A stretch of 64,000 nucleotides of DNA from Spirochaetales bacterium (GCA_016342585.1 JAEINK010000008.1:44905-108904); one strand, 5' to 3'. Positions 25,517 to 34,335 are shown, counted from the first letter of the stretch. Made by a program: numbers and translations. Notes: generated by a model from the letters alone, not told the origin.

Positions 25517-26467
25517 TTATTTACCCAGAAGCTTAACGACTGCGTCATCAATGCAACGGGCGGAAAATCCATATTTATCAATTACTTTGTAGTAATCTCC
25601 ACTCTCTCCGAAGGTATTATCCAAGCCAATATTTTCGAATTTTACAGGCTTATTCTTTAGAAGGAAGTTTGATACGGCGTAGCCGAGACCATTCTGCCTC
25701 TGATGATTTTCTGCTACCAGAACAGCTCCGGTTTTTTCGGCAGATTTCAAAAGGGCTTCCTTATCAAAAGGTTTCACAGAGTACATATCCAGAACATCAG
25801 CCGAAATACCTTTCGTTTTCAAAGTTTCTGCAGCTTCAAGTGCCTGAAAAACGGTATCACCATAACAAACAATGGTAACATTCTCCCCCTCTTTCAGAAG
25901 GTGGCTGCCGCCCATTTTAAACTCAGTATTATTGTCGTAGACCTCAAAAAGGGGGTCCCTCATAAGCCTGGTAAAAACAGGTCCCGGGGTCTCCATGGCA
26001 ACATCAAAAAGCTTTGTCGCCGATGCGGGGTCCGCGGGACAGAGAATCTTCATATTGGGAAGAGTTGATATAATCCCTATATCCTCGGTAGCCTGATGTG
26101 TAACACCATCAATAGCAGCAGTCAATCCTCCATGAGAGGATAGAAATTTGACATTCAGATTCGGATAACAGATAAAACTTCGAATCGATTCCAGCGCTCT
26201 CATGGAAAGGAAAACACCATAGGTTGATGCAATCACTGTTCGTCCATTCGCCGCCATCCCGGCAGCCGATGCAACCATATTCTGTTCGGCAATACCACAG
26301 TTGAAATACCTTTTCGGATAGGCTTCTCCAAAAAGATAGGTGTAGGTGGAATACCCGATATCCGCCTCGAAAACGGCAAAGGATTCATCTTTTTTTCCAT
26401 ATTCAACCATTCTGTCCGAAAAAGCTCTTCTGGTCGGGATTGATGCTTTAGTCAATGTTGATGTCAT
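25517..26467 (-). CDS. Split transketolase, C-terminal (pyrimidine-binding and C-domain) subunit
   Basis: A 316-residue protein covering the second half of transketolase: FAVFEADIGYST, FNCGIAEQNMVASAAGMAANGRTV with the catalytic Glu of the cofactor site, SHGGLTAAIDGVTHQATEDI, then the C-terminal domain GENVTIVCYGDTVFQALEAAE. Its ATG overlaps the end of the N-terminal subunit gene by one base, so the two are made together and should form an alpha2beta2 enzyme transferring a two-carbon ketol unit. Split transketolases of this type are often specialised catabolic enzymes, distinct from the housekeeping enzyme. Confidence 0.92.
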   Translation of the reverse strand: MTSTLTKASIPTRRAFSDRMVEYGKKDESFAVFEADIGYSTYTYLFGEAYPKRYFNCGIAEQNMVASAAGMAANGRTVIASTYGVFLSMRALESIRSFICYPNLNVKFLSSHGGLTAAIDGVTHQATEDIGIISTLPNMKILCPADPASATKLFDVAMETPGPVFTRLMRDPLFEVYDNNTEFKMGGSHLLKEGENVTIVCYGDTVFQALEAAETLKTKGISADVLDMYSVKPFDKEALLKSAEKTGAVLVAENHQRQNGLGYAVSNFLLKNKPVKFENIGLDNTFGESGDYYKVIDKYGFSARCIDDAVVKLLGK

Positions 26468-27324
26468 TATTCTACCTCCCCCTGTAGTTCTGCCATGGCT
26501 TTCTTATACTCTTCTTCATTGGGAGCCTTGCCGTGCCAGACACGAACATCTTCCATAAAACTAACACCCTTGCCTTTAACTGTTTTAGCAACGATACAAA
26601 CAGGCTTTCCAACCTTCATATCCCTTGCTTTTTCCAGGGCTGAAAGAACTTTCGACATATCATGACCGTCAATCTCGATGGTTTCCCACCCGAAAGCCTG
26701 AAATTTTGCGGCAATATTATAGTGGGGATAGATGTCTCTGGTGTAACCATCCATCTGTAGACCGTTGTCATCTACAATAGCGACAAGGTTTTCCAAATTA
26801 AAGGCAGCTGCCGCTCCGGCGGCTTCCCATACCTGACCTTCCTGAATTTCCCCATCCCCAAGGACAACCCATACATTGGCCGGCGAATTGATCATCCTGG
26901 CTTCGAGGGCCATTCCCAGTCCAAAACTCAATCCCTGTCCAAGAGATCCGGTAGTCATATCGACTCCGGGGGTTTTGTTCATTACCGGATGGCCCTGCAG
27001 GATCGATTCAAACTGTCTTAAGGTATCCAATTCAGCCTCATCAAAAAATCCGCGAAGGGCAAGGTTTGAATACCATACGGGACAGGCATGTCCTTTAGAG
27101 AGGACGAATCGATCACGATCCTGCCACCTGGGATCGGAGGTTTTAATATTAAGAACTCCGAAATACAGGGCAGTTACGATCTCGGAAGCCGAAAGGGCTC
27201 CACCGATATGTCCGGACTGGGCCTTATAAACCATATCTACAATTTTTCTTCTGACTATAGCAGTAATCTTTTCGAGCTCGGCTACCCTTTGCTCGAAGGA
27301 CAAACTGCTGTCTACCATATCCAT
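26467..27324 (-). CDS. Split transketolase, N-terminal (thiamine diphosphate-binding) subunit
   Basis: A 285-residue protein with the transketolase N-domain landmarks: SGHIGGALSASEI, DRFVLSKGHACP, QGHPVMNKTPGVDMTTGSLGQGLS, and the thiamine-diphosphate motif GDGEIQEGQVWEA followed about 25 residues later by IVDDNGLQMDG. It pairs with the C-terminal subunit gene that follows. Its start lies within the last 13 bases of the preceding isomerase gene. The Shine-Dalgarno AAGGAG is present. This pair is not identical to the second pair at 35.6-37.4 kb; they have diverged as expected for different donor sugars. Confidence 0.93.
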   Translation of the reverse strand: MDMVDSSLSFEQRVAELEKITAIVRRKIVDMVYKAQSGHIGGALSASEIVTALYFGVLNIKTSDPRWQDRDRFVLSKGHACPVWYSNLALRGFFDEAELDTLRQFESILQGHPVMNKTPGVDMTTGSLGQGLSFGLGMALEARMINSPANVWVVLGDGEIQEGQVWEAAGAAAAFNLENLVAIVDDNGLQMDGYTRDIYPHYNIAAKFQAFGWETIEIDGHDMSKVLSALEKARDMKVGKPVCIVAKTVKGKGVSFMEDVRVWHGKAPNEEEYKKAMAELQGEVE

Positions 27325-28196
27325 GATGCTACTCCTTCTTCAGCTGTTATACAGGCAAAAAAACCATCAAGATGCTCCCGGGCAGCTTTATATTTTTCCC
27401 GGACAGCATTTTTATCACATACAATTTCAAGATCCAGACTTCCCGAATATCCTGTCTTATCAAGGGCCTCAAAGAATCCGGTCCAATTTACATTACCCTC
27501 TCCCGGCGGGAGAGACAGGTTTACCTTTCCATCGTTATCGCTCAAATGAAGTACTTTCAGTTTTGAGCCCATCTGTTCTACAAGAACAACAAAATCCTCA
27601 CCGCAAATATTCGCATGACCAGTATCAAGCAAAAATCCGATCTTCTCCGCAGCTGACTTCCATACAGAATCTGTAAGAAAGTTGGTATATCCGCCGGCAA
27701 TCGATCCGGGGACGATCTCCAGAACCAGGCTTCTCCCATAACTATCTACAAGGCCTGCCCAATTACAGAGAACCTCTGCAGCCAGCATCTCATCTCCGGA
27801 AAACCTTTCCAGACAAGGCATCATAGGGACAGCCAAAGGAACTTCCGATCCCAAAGGGAGAAGCATCTCAAGAACATCCTTGATTAAACCATTCCCGGAT
27901 GCGGCTTCGGTTTCCAGTTTTTCTTTTGATGTAAAACATCCTCCCAGGAAGTGAGCGACAAAAGCCGATGGCTTTAAACCGTTGGCAAAGGTTTCGTCCA
28001 TCACAGCAGCAAGACCGTCGGTCTTCCAGTTTTCAAAGAGTGGTTCTTCAAAAACCTCATACTGCAAAGTAGAGAATCCCATCCCCTTCAGGGCTTCAAT
28101 CTCACCTTTTACATTTTCAGGTGTGAAAGACGTCCCAAACAAGGAAACGAAATATGCGGGTGATACTCCTGTTATTTTGCCTACATCATTTTGCAT
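27312..28196 (-). CDS. TIM-barrel sugar (phosphate) isomerase/epimerase, first gene of the operon
   Basis: A 294-residue xylose-isomerase-like TIM barrel: LVLEIVPGS (metal Glu), FLLDTGHANICG (Asp-His), VLHLSDNDGKVN (His, Asp) and SLDLEIVCDK (late Glu). This set is that of 3-epimerase or isomerase enzymes such as DTE-like proteins. The start codon is uncertain: the ATG at 28196 has no Shine-Dalgarno and lies only five bases after the -10 box, so either the mRNA is leaderless or translation starts further in. No alternative ATG exists before residue 36. It overlaps the transketolase N-subunit gene by 13 bases. The substrate is unknown. Confidence 0.82.
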   Translation of the reverse strand: MQNDVGKITGVSPAYFVSLFGTSFTPENVKGEIEALKGMGFSTLQYEVFEEPLFENWKTDGLAAVMDETFANGLKPSAFVAHFLGGCFTSKEKLETEAASGNGLIKDVLEMLLPLGSEVPLAVPMMPCLERFSGDEMLAAEVLCNWAGLVDSYGRSLVLEIVPGSIAGGYTNFLTDSVWKSAAEKIGFLLDTGHANICGEDFVVLVEQMGSKLKVLHLSDNDGKVNLSLPPGEGNVNWTGFFEALDKTGYSGSLDLEIVCDKNAVREKYKAAREHLDGFFACITAEEGVASWIW

Positions 28197-28203
28197 ACAA
28201 AAT
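28188..28203. promoter_or_regulatory. Palindromic operator at the transketolase operon start
   Basis: ATTTTG-CATA-CAAAAT is a 16-base palindrome with perfect 6-bp arms, covering the predicted transcription start of the isomerase-transketolase operon. A related half site, ATTTTGTAT, lies at 28270. TTGnnTACAA-type palindromes are typical of GntR/FCD-family operators; two such regulators are encoded divergently 120 bases away. Confidence 0.65.
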
Positions 28204-28231
28204 TATAAACACGGAATTCGGCATCTGTCAA
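28202..28231 (-). promoter_or_regulatory. Consensus promoter of the isomerase-transketolase operon
   Basis: On the minus strand a perfect TTGACA (28231-28226), an 18-bp spacer and a perfect TATAAT (28207-28202). The expected start of transcription falls on or next to the ATG at 28196. Confidence 0.8.
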
Positions 28232-28288
28232 ATAAAAACTTTACAAAACTTGCATTTTTTGTTTAAAACATTTTGTATTCATTTTTTC

Positions 28289-28317
28289 TTGACCAATAGA
28301 AACTTTTGCCGTACAGT
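28289..28317 (+). promoter_or_regulatory. Promoter of the two GntR genes
   Basis: TTGACC (28289-28294), a 17-bp spacer and TACAGT (28312-28317). Six bases later comes the ATG at 28324 with no Shine-Dalgarno, implying a leaderless transcript. Confidence 0.6.
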
Positions 28318-28323
28318 TATTTT

Positions 28324-28998
28324 ATGTATTTGGTAAAAAATGAGGATCTATCCGAAAAAGCCTATGAGGCCGTAAAAAGCATGATTCTTCAGGGAAAGCT
28401 CAAACCGGGAGAAAAACTTTACCAGGAAAAAATGGCAGAAACACTGGGAATATCCAGAACTCCATTAAATGGTGCCCTGAACAAGCTTGAAAAAGAGATG
28501 CTTGTGGAAGCCCTGCCCCGCCGGGGATTTTATGTTAAAAAGTTATCTTTAAAGGAATTAAAGGATCTTTATGATATACGATTACGACTCGAACCCCTTG
28601 GTGCCAGGAGTGCCGCAGAGAGTCAGCATCCGATTTTAAACGAAAAATGTAAGGAACTCCTTGAGACTTTTTCTCAAATTGATGATCAGAATATTCCATC
28701 TGAATTTAAGGAACTTGATCATAAATTTCATAATCTTATTATGGATATGAGCAGTAATATCTTTCTCTCTAAAATGATATCCTCTTATAATATAATCAGT
28801 CTTGGCAATCTGCAATTGTTTATGGATAAGGAATATTTTCCCAAAAAAACAACTGACAGCCTGGAAGAACATAAAAGAATTTTAACGGCTATAATCAATG
28901 GCGAACCGCAAAATGCAGAAAAAGAGATGTTTTCACATATCGAGGGAACTCGAAATCTATTAGCGGAACAACTGGAAAAACAAGATGGCAAAGCTTAA
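28324..28998 (+). CDS. GntR-family (FadR/FCD subfamily) transcriptional regulator, first of a pair
   Basis: A 224-residue protein: winged helix at residues 6-70 (YEAVKSMILQGKLKPGEKL, MAETLGISRTPLNGALNKLE, LVEALPRRGFYVKKL), then an all-helical FCD effector domain with metal-ligand candidates in DIRLRLEPLGARSAA, DHKFHNLI and EEHKRILTAI. FCD regulators bind organic acids or sugar acids and release palindromic operators. The ATG at 28324 is preferred to a TTG at 28306 because of the promoter position. The stop overlaps the start of the next GntR gene by 14 bases. It is divergent from the isomerase-transketolase operon, its probable target. Confidence 0.88.
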   Translation: MYLVKNEDLSEKAYEAVKSMILQGKLKPGEKLYQEKMAETLGISRTPLNGALNKLEKEMLVEALPRRGFYVKKLSLKELKDLYDIRLRLEPLGARSAAESQHPILNEKCKELLETFSQIDDQNIPSEFKELDHKFHNLIMDMSSNIFLSKMISSYNIISLGNLQLFMDKEYFPKKTTDSLEEHKRILTAIINGEPQNAEKEMFSHIEGTRNLLAEQLEKQDGKA

Positions 28999-29626
28999 AA
29001 AAGAGAATTTAAGCGATCTGGTATATAAACAGATCGGAAGCATGATCAAGAACAGGGATCTCGTTCCAGGTGAAAAAATAAACCGGAAAGATCTTGCCAA
29101 AATAATTGGTGTTAGCCAAACCCCTGTTAACGAGGCTATCATAAAATTTGTCAACGAAGGCGTTGTCGAGCAGCGGGAAAGGCAGGGATTTTATCTTAAA
29201 CTATTCACAGATAAAGATATGAAAGATCTTTTCGCTGTAAGAGCAGGACTCGAGGGAGTCGCCTTAAGGATGTGCATCGAAGAGAGAGAAGCGGAATGTC
29301 TCAAGGATGTACTCACCGCCTTTGACGGATTCTCCAACCCTTTAAGCGAAGAGGAGTACAAGAAATACAGTGAAGCAGACAGAATGTTTCATGAAAAAAT
29401 TCTAACGACATCCGGGAACCAGGTGATCATTGATTTCATCCGGAATTTTGATTTTATTTTAAAATGTTATCAGAAAGGTTTGATCAGATCACCTGAAGAA
29501 ACCCTGGATGAACATCGTGATATAATCGCGGCTATAGTGGCAAAAGATGCGGACAAAGCCCAGAATCTTCTGATGAGTCATCACCTGAAAACAAAGAATT
29601 TTATTACGGAGAAACATATTCAATAA
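28985..29626 (+). CDS. GntR-family (FadR/FCD subfamily) transcriptional regulator, second of a pair
   Basis: A 213-residue paralogue of the preceding gene with the same plan: winged helix (LVYKQIGSMIKNRDLVPGEKI, LAKIIGVSQTPVNEAIIKF, VEQRERQGFYLKLF) and FCD domain (LFAVRAGLEGVALRMC, DRMFHEKIL, LDEHRDIIAAIV). The two recognition helices differ (SRTPLNGALN versus SQTPVNEAII), so they may read different operator halves or act as a heterodimer. Translation is coupled to the first gene by a 14-base overlap. Its stop codon is immediately followed by the stop codon of the convergent isomerase gene, with no base between. Confidence 0.88.
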   Translation: MAKLKKENLSDLVYKQIGSMIKNRDLVPGEKINRKDLAKIIGVSQTPVNEAIIKFVNEGVVEQRERQGFYLKLFTDKDMKDLFAVRAGLEGVALRMCIEEREAECLKDVLTAFDGFSNPLSEEEYKKYSEADRMFHEKILTTSGNQVIIDFIRNFDFILKCYQKGLIRSPEETLDEHRDIIAAIVAKDADKAQNLLMSHHLKTKNFITEKHIQ

Positions 29627-31042
29627 CTAAAAAAGATCAATATCCCATCCAAGGTACCGGACCAGGGATTCCTCAATAATATCCCGGTATCGACCTCTTA
29701 CCATTGCGACGTGATGTTCAAACCCCTCACGGCATATATGATTCATAACCCTATTTAAATCTGGAATTTTACAAACCGCAATACCACCATCCATGGCATA
29801 ATTTTTGTTCAGAAATTCACCCTCACCCGAATAGGCTTTTATTCGGCCTTTACAGTCATCAGTAGATACCCTGAAATATGTAAGTTCACCCGGAGCAACC
29901 ATTCCTTTCACGGCTCCAAAACATTTATCCCTTCCAAGAGTGTTTCCAAGGATATCTAGCTGACCAATCTCTATGGTATTTCCCATAAAACTTGCAGGAT
30001 AATTACTGCAATGGGTACAAACACAAGTATTGTTCGCATAATCAAAATTATTATTCCAGTCAAGAAACCCAGGGGCCTTACTCGATGCAAGGCGAAGGAT
30101 ATACATCGAAACAGCACCTGCAACATCCATTTCACATGCGGAAGGATAGCCACGCTCTCCCATCATACTCATTGACAGACATGTCGCACAGCCATAATTA
30201 CTCTGAATACTATCCCAACATTGAATTGCAGATGCATCCAGATTATTCTCAAGAACAAACCTATCGATAGCTACAGAAAGCTTTGCCTGTTTAAATATCT
30301 CACTTTTTGTAATATGAGACTCAATCTTTCCATAACTGGAAATATTTGCCAGTTTTTCGACTACATCCAAATCTTCTGCACCAAGGCTTTCAGCAGAGGA
30401 AATAATTTCGGAAAGGTCAACAGGAACGACCGTAATTCCGGAATTCTGAAATAGTTTTTCACTGAAGCGAACTGTCTGAAATGCTGCAGGCCTTGCTCCA
30501 ATAGCACCGATACGGGCTTTCCTGACGCCGGAAACTATGCGACAAACTGATGCAAAACGCTCAAGATCCCTCCGGAACTCTTCTGAGCTTATATCACAGG
30601 TATGCATACTGGTATTGGTAAAATTAATTCCATACTGATAAAGATTATTACAAACAGATATCTTTCCGCAAAAAGCATCTCTTCTATAAAGAACATCTAC
30701 CTTATCATTCTGATCATTAGAAGCCTGAACCAAAACAGGAACATCAAGTTGAGCAAGCTTTAAAGTATTTACGACTCCTATTTCATCACCGAAATTGGGA
30801 AGAATAACAAGAATACCGTCAATTCGATCTCTTTCCTTTTTAAATAATTCTGAACAGATAAGAGCATCCTTATAACCCTCCACCACTCCGGTCGGAGTAG
30901 AATCAGTATCAAGAATAACGGCGTCAAATCCTTTTTCTTCCAGAACTTTCAAAATCTCGGTTCGTCCGGATGTTGCAAGTTCAGGATTAAAAAAGCCCCT
31001 TGTTCCTACAATTACTCCAAAAGTAACTTTTTTCTGCTTCAT
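29627..31042 (-). CDS. L-fucose/L-arabinose isomerase-family protein
   Basis: A 471-residue protein of the FucI/AraA superfamily. N-terminal Rossmann-like domains (FGVIVGTRGFFNP, GILVILPNFGDE) are followed by the metal-site domain with CWDSIQSNYGCATCLSMSMM, ACEMDVAGAVSMYIL and the histidines of a C-terminal EHHVAMVRGRY. Members interconvert aldoses and ketoses using Mn2+; others in the family act on phosphosugars or are uncharacterised. It is the last gene of an ABC-importer operon (start overlaps the permease stop by four bases), opposite a kinase and split transketolase. It is a good candidate for the aldose-to-ketose step of that pathway. The substrate is not proven. Confidence 0.85.
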   Translation of the reverse strand: MKQKKVTFGVIVGTRGFFNPELATSGRTEILKVLEEKGFDAVILDTDSTPTGVVEGYKDALICSELFKKERDRIDGILVILPNFGDEIGVVNTLKLAQLDVPVLVQASNDQNDKVDVLYRRDAFCGKISVCNNLYQYGINFTNTSMHTCDISSEEFRRDLERFASVCRIVSGVRKARIGAIGARPAAFQTVRFSEKLFQNSGITVVPVDLSEIISSAESLGAEDLDVVEKLANISSYGKIESHITKSEIFKQAKLSVAIDRFVLENNLDASAIQCWDSIQSNYGCATCLSMSMMGERGYPSACEMDVAGAVSMYILRLASSKAPGFLDWNNNFDYANNTCVCTHCSNYPASFMGNTIEIGQLDILGNTLGRDKCFGAVKGMVAPGELTYFRVSTDDCKGRIKAYSGEGEFLNKNYAMDGGIAVCKIPDLNRVMNHICREGFEHHVAMVRGRYRDIIEESLVRYLGWDIDLF

Positions 31043-32115
31043 ACTGCAGCCTCCTTTCTTTTCTTCTTATCTTTAATTTCAGTTGCCCGTGCATTCATAC
31101 TCTGCTGGGTCTGATCAAGAATTACCGCTGCCAGAATAACCAACCCCTTGATTACATTCTGCCAGAATTCGGAGACTCCCAGCATAACAAGACCATCGCT
31201 AAGGACACCAATTACAAAAGCTCCGACTATAGTTCCACCAACAGATCCGATACCTCCAGACATCGAGGTCCCTCCTAATACAGCAGCCGCTATTGCGTTC
31301 ATTTCATAACTCTCACCCGTAGCAGGATGAGATGCAACAAGCTGACTTGCAATAATCAGACCAACAAGGGCCGAACACAATCCGGAAAACATATAGACAA
31401 GGGTCGTAACCTTTTTAACCTGAACTCCCGACAATTCAGAAGCCCTCCTATTTCCTCCAATAGCGTAAATATGCCTCCCGAGAGGTGTTTTTTTAGCAAT
31501 GTACAATGAAAAGAAGAACAGTAGTATCATCAACCAAATAGAGATAGGTATACCAATAACTTTTCCAGCTCCAAGTATAGTAAATCCTGTATTTCCAAGC
31601 TCCACATTTCCCTGAAGATTTGGAAAAGTTGCCCCTCCTGAGCGTATATTTGCAAGTCCCCTGGCAATATACATCATACCCAGAGTTCCGATGAAAGGTG
31701 TGACATTAAGCCGGGTTATAAGTAACCCGTTTATACCCCCCAGTATGATACCCAGGACCAGACAAATCAGCACGATAACCCAAACATGAAAATATATTGT
31801 TATTCCAAATAAATTCAGGATTAATCCTTCATGAATCAATCCTCCTGCAATCATCCCGCAAAGGCCGACGATTGACCCCACAGAAAGATCAATACCACCT
31901 GTAATAATTACAAATGTCATTCCTATTGCCATTATTCCGGTAATGGCAACATGCTTCGAAATAGTGATCAAATTAAGAGGGTGAAGAAAATTTATATCCC
32001 GTGAAGTTTGTACAAGAATTGTAAAAACCCCTGTTAAAAGTATAAGAGCAATGATAGTTCTGAGTTTAAGCAGAATCATTCCTATCGTAAGATTTTCATT
32101 TCCCAAAATTTTCAT
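31039..32115 (-). CDS. Sugar ABC transporter permease (RbsC/CUT2 type)
   Basis: A 358-residue inner-membrane protein with the CUT2 signatures FVIITGGIDLSVGSIVGLCG (about residue 65), NGLLITRLNVTPFIGTLGMMYI and MNAIAAAVLGGTSMSGGIGSVGGT. About eight to ten helices. A short charged C-terminal tail (ARATEIKDKKKRKEA) is present, much shorter than that of the permease at 941-2170. It overlaps the ATPase gene by four bases on one side and the isomerase gene by four on the other, so the set is tightly coupled. Confidence 0.94.
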   Translation of the reverse strand: MKILGNENLTIGMILLKLRTIIALILLTGVFTILVQTSRDINFLHPLNLITISKHVAITGIMAIGMTFVIITGGIDLSVGSIVGLCGMIAGGLIHEGLILNLFGITIYFHVWVIVLICLVLGIILGGINGLLITRLNVTPFIGTLGMMYIARGLANIRSGGATFPNLQGNVELGNTGFTILGAGKVIGIPISIWLMILLFFFSLYIAKKTPLGRHIYAIGGNRRASELSGVQVKKVTTLVYMFSGLCSALVGLIIASQLVASHPATGESYEMNAIAAAVLGGTSMSGGIGSVGGTIVGAFVIGVLSDGLVMLGVSEFWQNVIKGLVILAAVILDQTQQSMNARATEIKDKKKRKEAAV

Positions 32116-33659
32116 AATACTTTTCCTTTGGCCCGTTGAGATGTAGTTAAATGTCCAAGAGCGGAAGCATTAACAAGATTATCTTCTGTCATTTCGTCCT
32201 TATTAAATTCACCAGCTACAACTCCCTTGGACAGAACCAGAACCCGATCACAAATAGCCATTATTTCCTTTAACTCAGATGTTACAAGAATTATCGCAAG
32301 CCCCTTCTCAGCTAGATCATTCATAATATTGAATATTTCCCCTTTAGCTCCGACATCGATTCCCCGGGTGGGTTCATCCAGAAGAAGCACCTTCGGTTTT
32401 GTAAGCAGACTTTTTCCGAATACAACCTTCTGTTGATTTCCACCGCTCAGGGATGTAATAGAAACTTCCGGTCCTGGAGCCTTAATCGACATTCCATCAA
32501 ACATCTTTGAAATACTACTCCTTTCCTTATCTTTTAGGATATGTATTTTCCCCAGGACAATCCTCCACAATCCTGCTAAAGTAAGATTGTGAGAAACACT
32601 CATTGACTGTACAAGCCCTTCCCTCTGACGATCTTCGGGAACGAGAGCTATTCCCTTTTTTATGCGATCCAGTATATCCGGTTCACCCAGGATCTCTCCA
32701 TCAAGAATAACCTCTCCATGGGCATCCTCGTGAATTCCCATAATTGTTTCAAGCAATTCGGAACGTCCGGCTCCCAACAATCCGTAAACACCAAGAACCT
32801 CCCCCTTTTTCACAGAGAAAGAAACGTTATTCAGTGCAGGTTCTTCGGTGTTTCCCTGCAGAAAGAGTTCATTTACTGTTAGTAGAGAATCCCCAATCTT
32901 TCGTTTTCCGGAATGAAATATTTTACTTGAATCTCCGCCAACCATCGAACTCACGATCCACTGAAGAGTAACATTTTCCATAGGACGTTCAACGATAAAT
33001 GCCCCGTCTTTAAGCACCGTGATATAGTCCCCTATCTGAATTAGCTCCTCCAAACGGTGGGATATATAAATAATGGAAACACCATTTGACTTCAATTCAT
33101 CAATAATTTTGAACAGGACATCAACTTCGGATTTTGATAACGCCGATGTAGGTTCGTCCATAATAAGAATCTTTACATCTTCAGCAAGGGCCTTCGCAAT
33201 CTCGACTATCTGCTGCTGACCTACCTTTAGATTATGTACCATTGCACCAGGATCAATGTTCTGCTCAAGCCTCAGAAGCAATTCACCTGCCCGCTTTTTC
33301 TGGGCAGCATGATCAATCCAGCCTGGATTTTTCATCAGCTCACGATTAAGAAATATGTTTTCAGATACATCCATATTGGGAAAAAGGTTTAACTCCTGAT
33401 AAATTATTCCGATTCCTTTTTCACCTGCTGCTACGGGTGTTAGTTGGGTTAACTTCTCTTCATTCAGAAATAGACAACCTGTTGTTGGTTGTTCGACTCC
33501 GGACAGTATTTTCATCAGGGTTGATTTTCCTGCCCCATTTTCACCAACAAGTACATTTACTTTACCCTTGTAAACATTGAAATCTACATCTTTCAAAGCT
33601 TCCGTACCGGGATAAACCTTTCTAATCTTCTCAGCTCTTAAAATTATCTCATCAGCCAT
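32112..33659 (-). CDS. Sugar ABC transporter ATP-binding protein (RbsA-type, two domains)
   Basis: About 515 residues with two nucleotide-binding domains. Domain 1: Walker A GENGAGKSTLMK, Walker B ILIMDEPTSALS, H-loop IYISHRLEE; its signature region is LKVGQQQIVEIAKAL. Domain 2: GLLGAGRSELLE, LSGGNQQKVVFGKSL, LLLDEPTRGIDVG. The start at 33659 is favoured over 33677 because GGAGA then stands at normal spacing; the gene still overlaps the end of the DUF2291 gene by eight bases. It powers import by the adjacent permease. Confidence 0.94.
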   Translation of the reverse strand: MADEIILRAEKIRKVYPGTEALKDVDFNVYKGKVNVLVGENGAGKSTLMKILSGVEQPTTGCLFLNEEKLTQLTPVAAGEKGIGIIYQELNLFPNMDVSENIFLNRELMKNPGWIDHAAQKKRAGELLLRLEQNIDPGAMVHNLKVGQQQIVEIAKALAEDVKILIMDEPTSALSKSEVDVLFKIIDELKSNGVSIIYISHRLEELIQIGDYITVLKDGAFIVERPMENVTLQWIVSSMVGGDSSKIFHSGKRKIGDSLLTVNELFLQGNTEEPALNNVSFSVKKGEVLGVYGLLGAGRSELLETIMGIHEDAHGEVILDGEILGEPDILDRIKKGIALVPEDRQREGLVQSMSVSHNLTLAGLWRIVLGKIHILKDKERSSISKMFDGMSIKAPGPEVSITSLSGGNQQKVVFGKSLLTKPKVLLLDEPTRGIDVGAKGEIFNIMNDLAEKGLAIILVTSELKEIMAICDRVLVLSKGVVAGEFNKDEMTEDNLVNASALGHLTTSQRAKGKVL

Positions 33660-34335
33660 CATTTTCTCCAGCTTCAAGATTAATCGAAACAGGAGTTATG
33701 AGAATCCCACCCGACTTATCAAATGTGAAGACTCCAAATAGCTCTACTATTTTTCCAGCTGAATACGAATCATCTACAACATTCAGGACATTATCCCTAA
33801 TGTAAAAATTAATCTCCCGGGAAATATTGGCAAACTCTATTTGATTGCTAAAATCACCAAACTGAATAAATGACAAGGCATCCCTGATCATGCTTTTCTT
33901 GATTATTGGTCCAATCTGAACCCTGCAATAATTTACACCGCTTAGGTCAGGAATATCAAGAAACATGATTCCCGCCGATGAGGTACGATCTATAGATTGA
34001 ATTGGAAATTTTCCTCGAACCATAAAACTAAAGGGAGAGGTTTCCTCTTTGCGAATTCCTAAACTCTTCTCGGCCTGATTTCTGTCCGACTGCAACTGTC
34101 TGATAACAAAATCAAGGTCATGAGCATTTTCAAGAATTTTCGGTAAGATTCTGGTTTCCCAGTTTTCTGCAACATAATTAGCTGCATCGAAGTCTTCATT
34201 CTCAAAATAGAATGTGACCTCATCCCCTTTCCCACTGTCCTGCTTATCATGTTTGACTACAGTACATGAAAAAAGTGAAATAATTATAGATAGAAAAAGA
34301 ATTAACTTGATTTTTCTAAAAATTGAACAGAACAT
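33652..34335 (-). CDS. DUF2291-family lipoprotein linked to a sugar ABC importer
   Basis: A 227-residue lipoprotein: hydrophobic leader with lipobox LFSC (Cys24). The mature part contains TFYFENEDFDAANYVAENWETRILP, FMVRGKF and GVNYCRVQIGPIIKKSMIRDALSFIQFGDFSNQIEFANISR, the pattern of DUF2291 proteins, which occur repeatedly inside ribose-type ABC operons. Their exact role is not known; an accessory outer or periplasmic factor of the importer is the usual guess. Position between binding protein and ATPase fits that association. Confidence 0.82.
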   Translation of the reverse strand: MFCSIFRKIKLILFLSIIISLFSCTVVKHDKQDSGKGDEVTFYFENEDFDAANYVAENWETRILPKILENAHDLDFVIRQLQSDRNQAEKSLGIRKEETSPFSFMVRGKFPIQSIDRTSSAGIMFLDIPDLSGVNYCRVQIGPIIKKSMIRDALSFIQFGDFSNQIEFANISREINFYIRDNVLNVVDDSYSAGKIVELFGVFTFDKSGGILITPVSINLEAGENDG

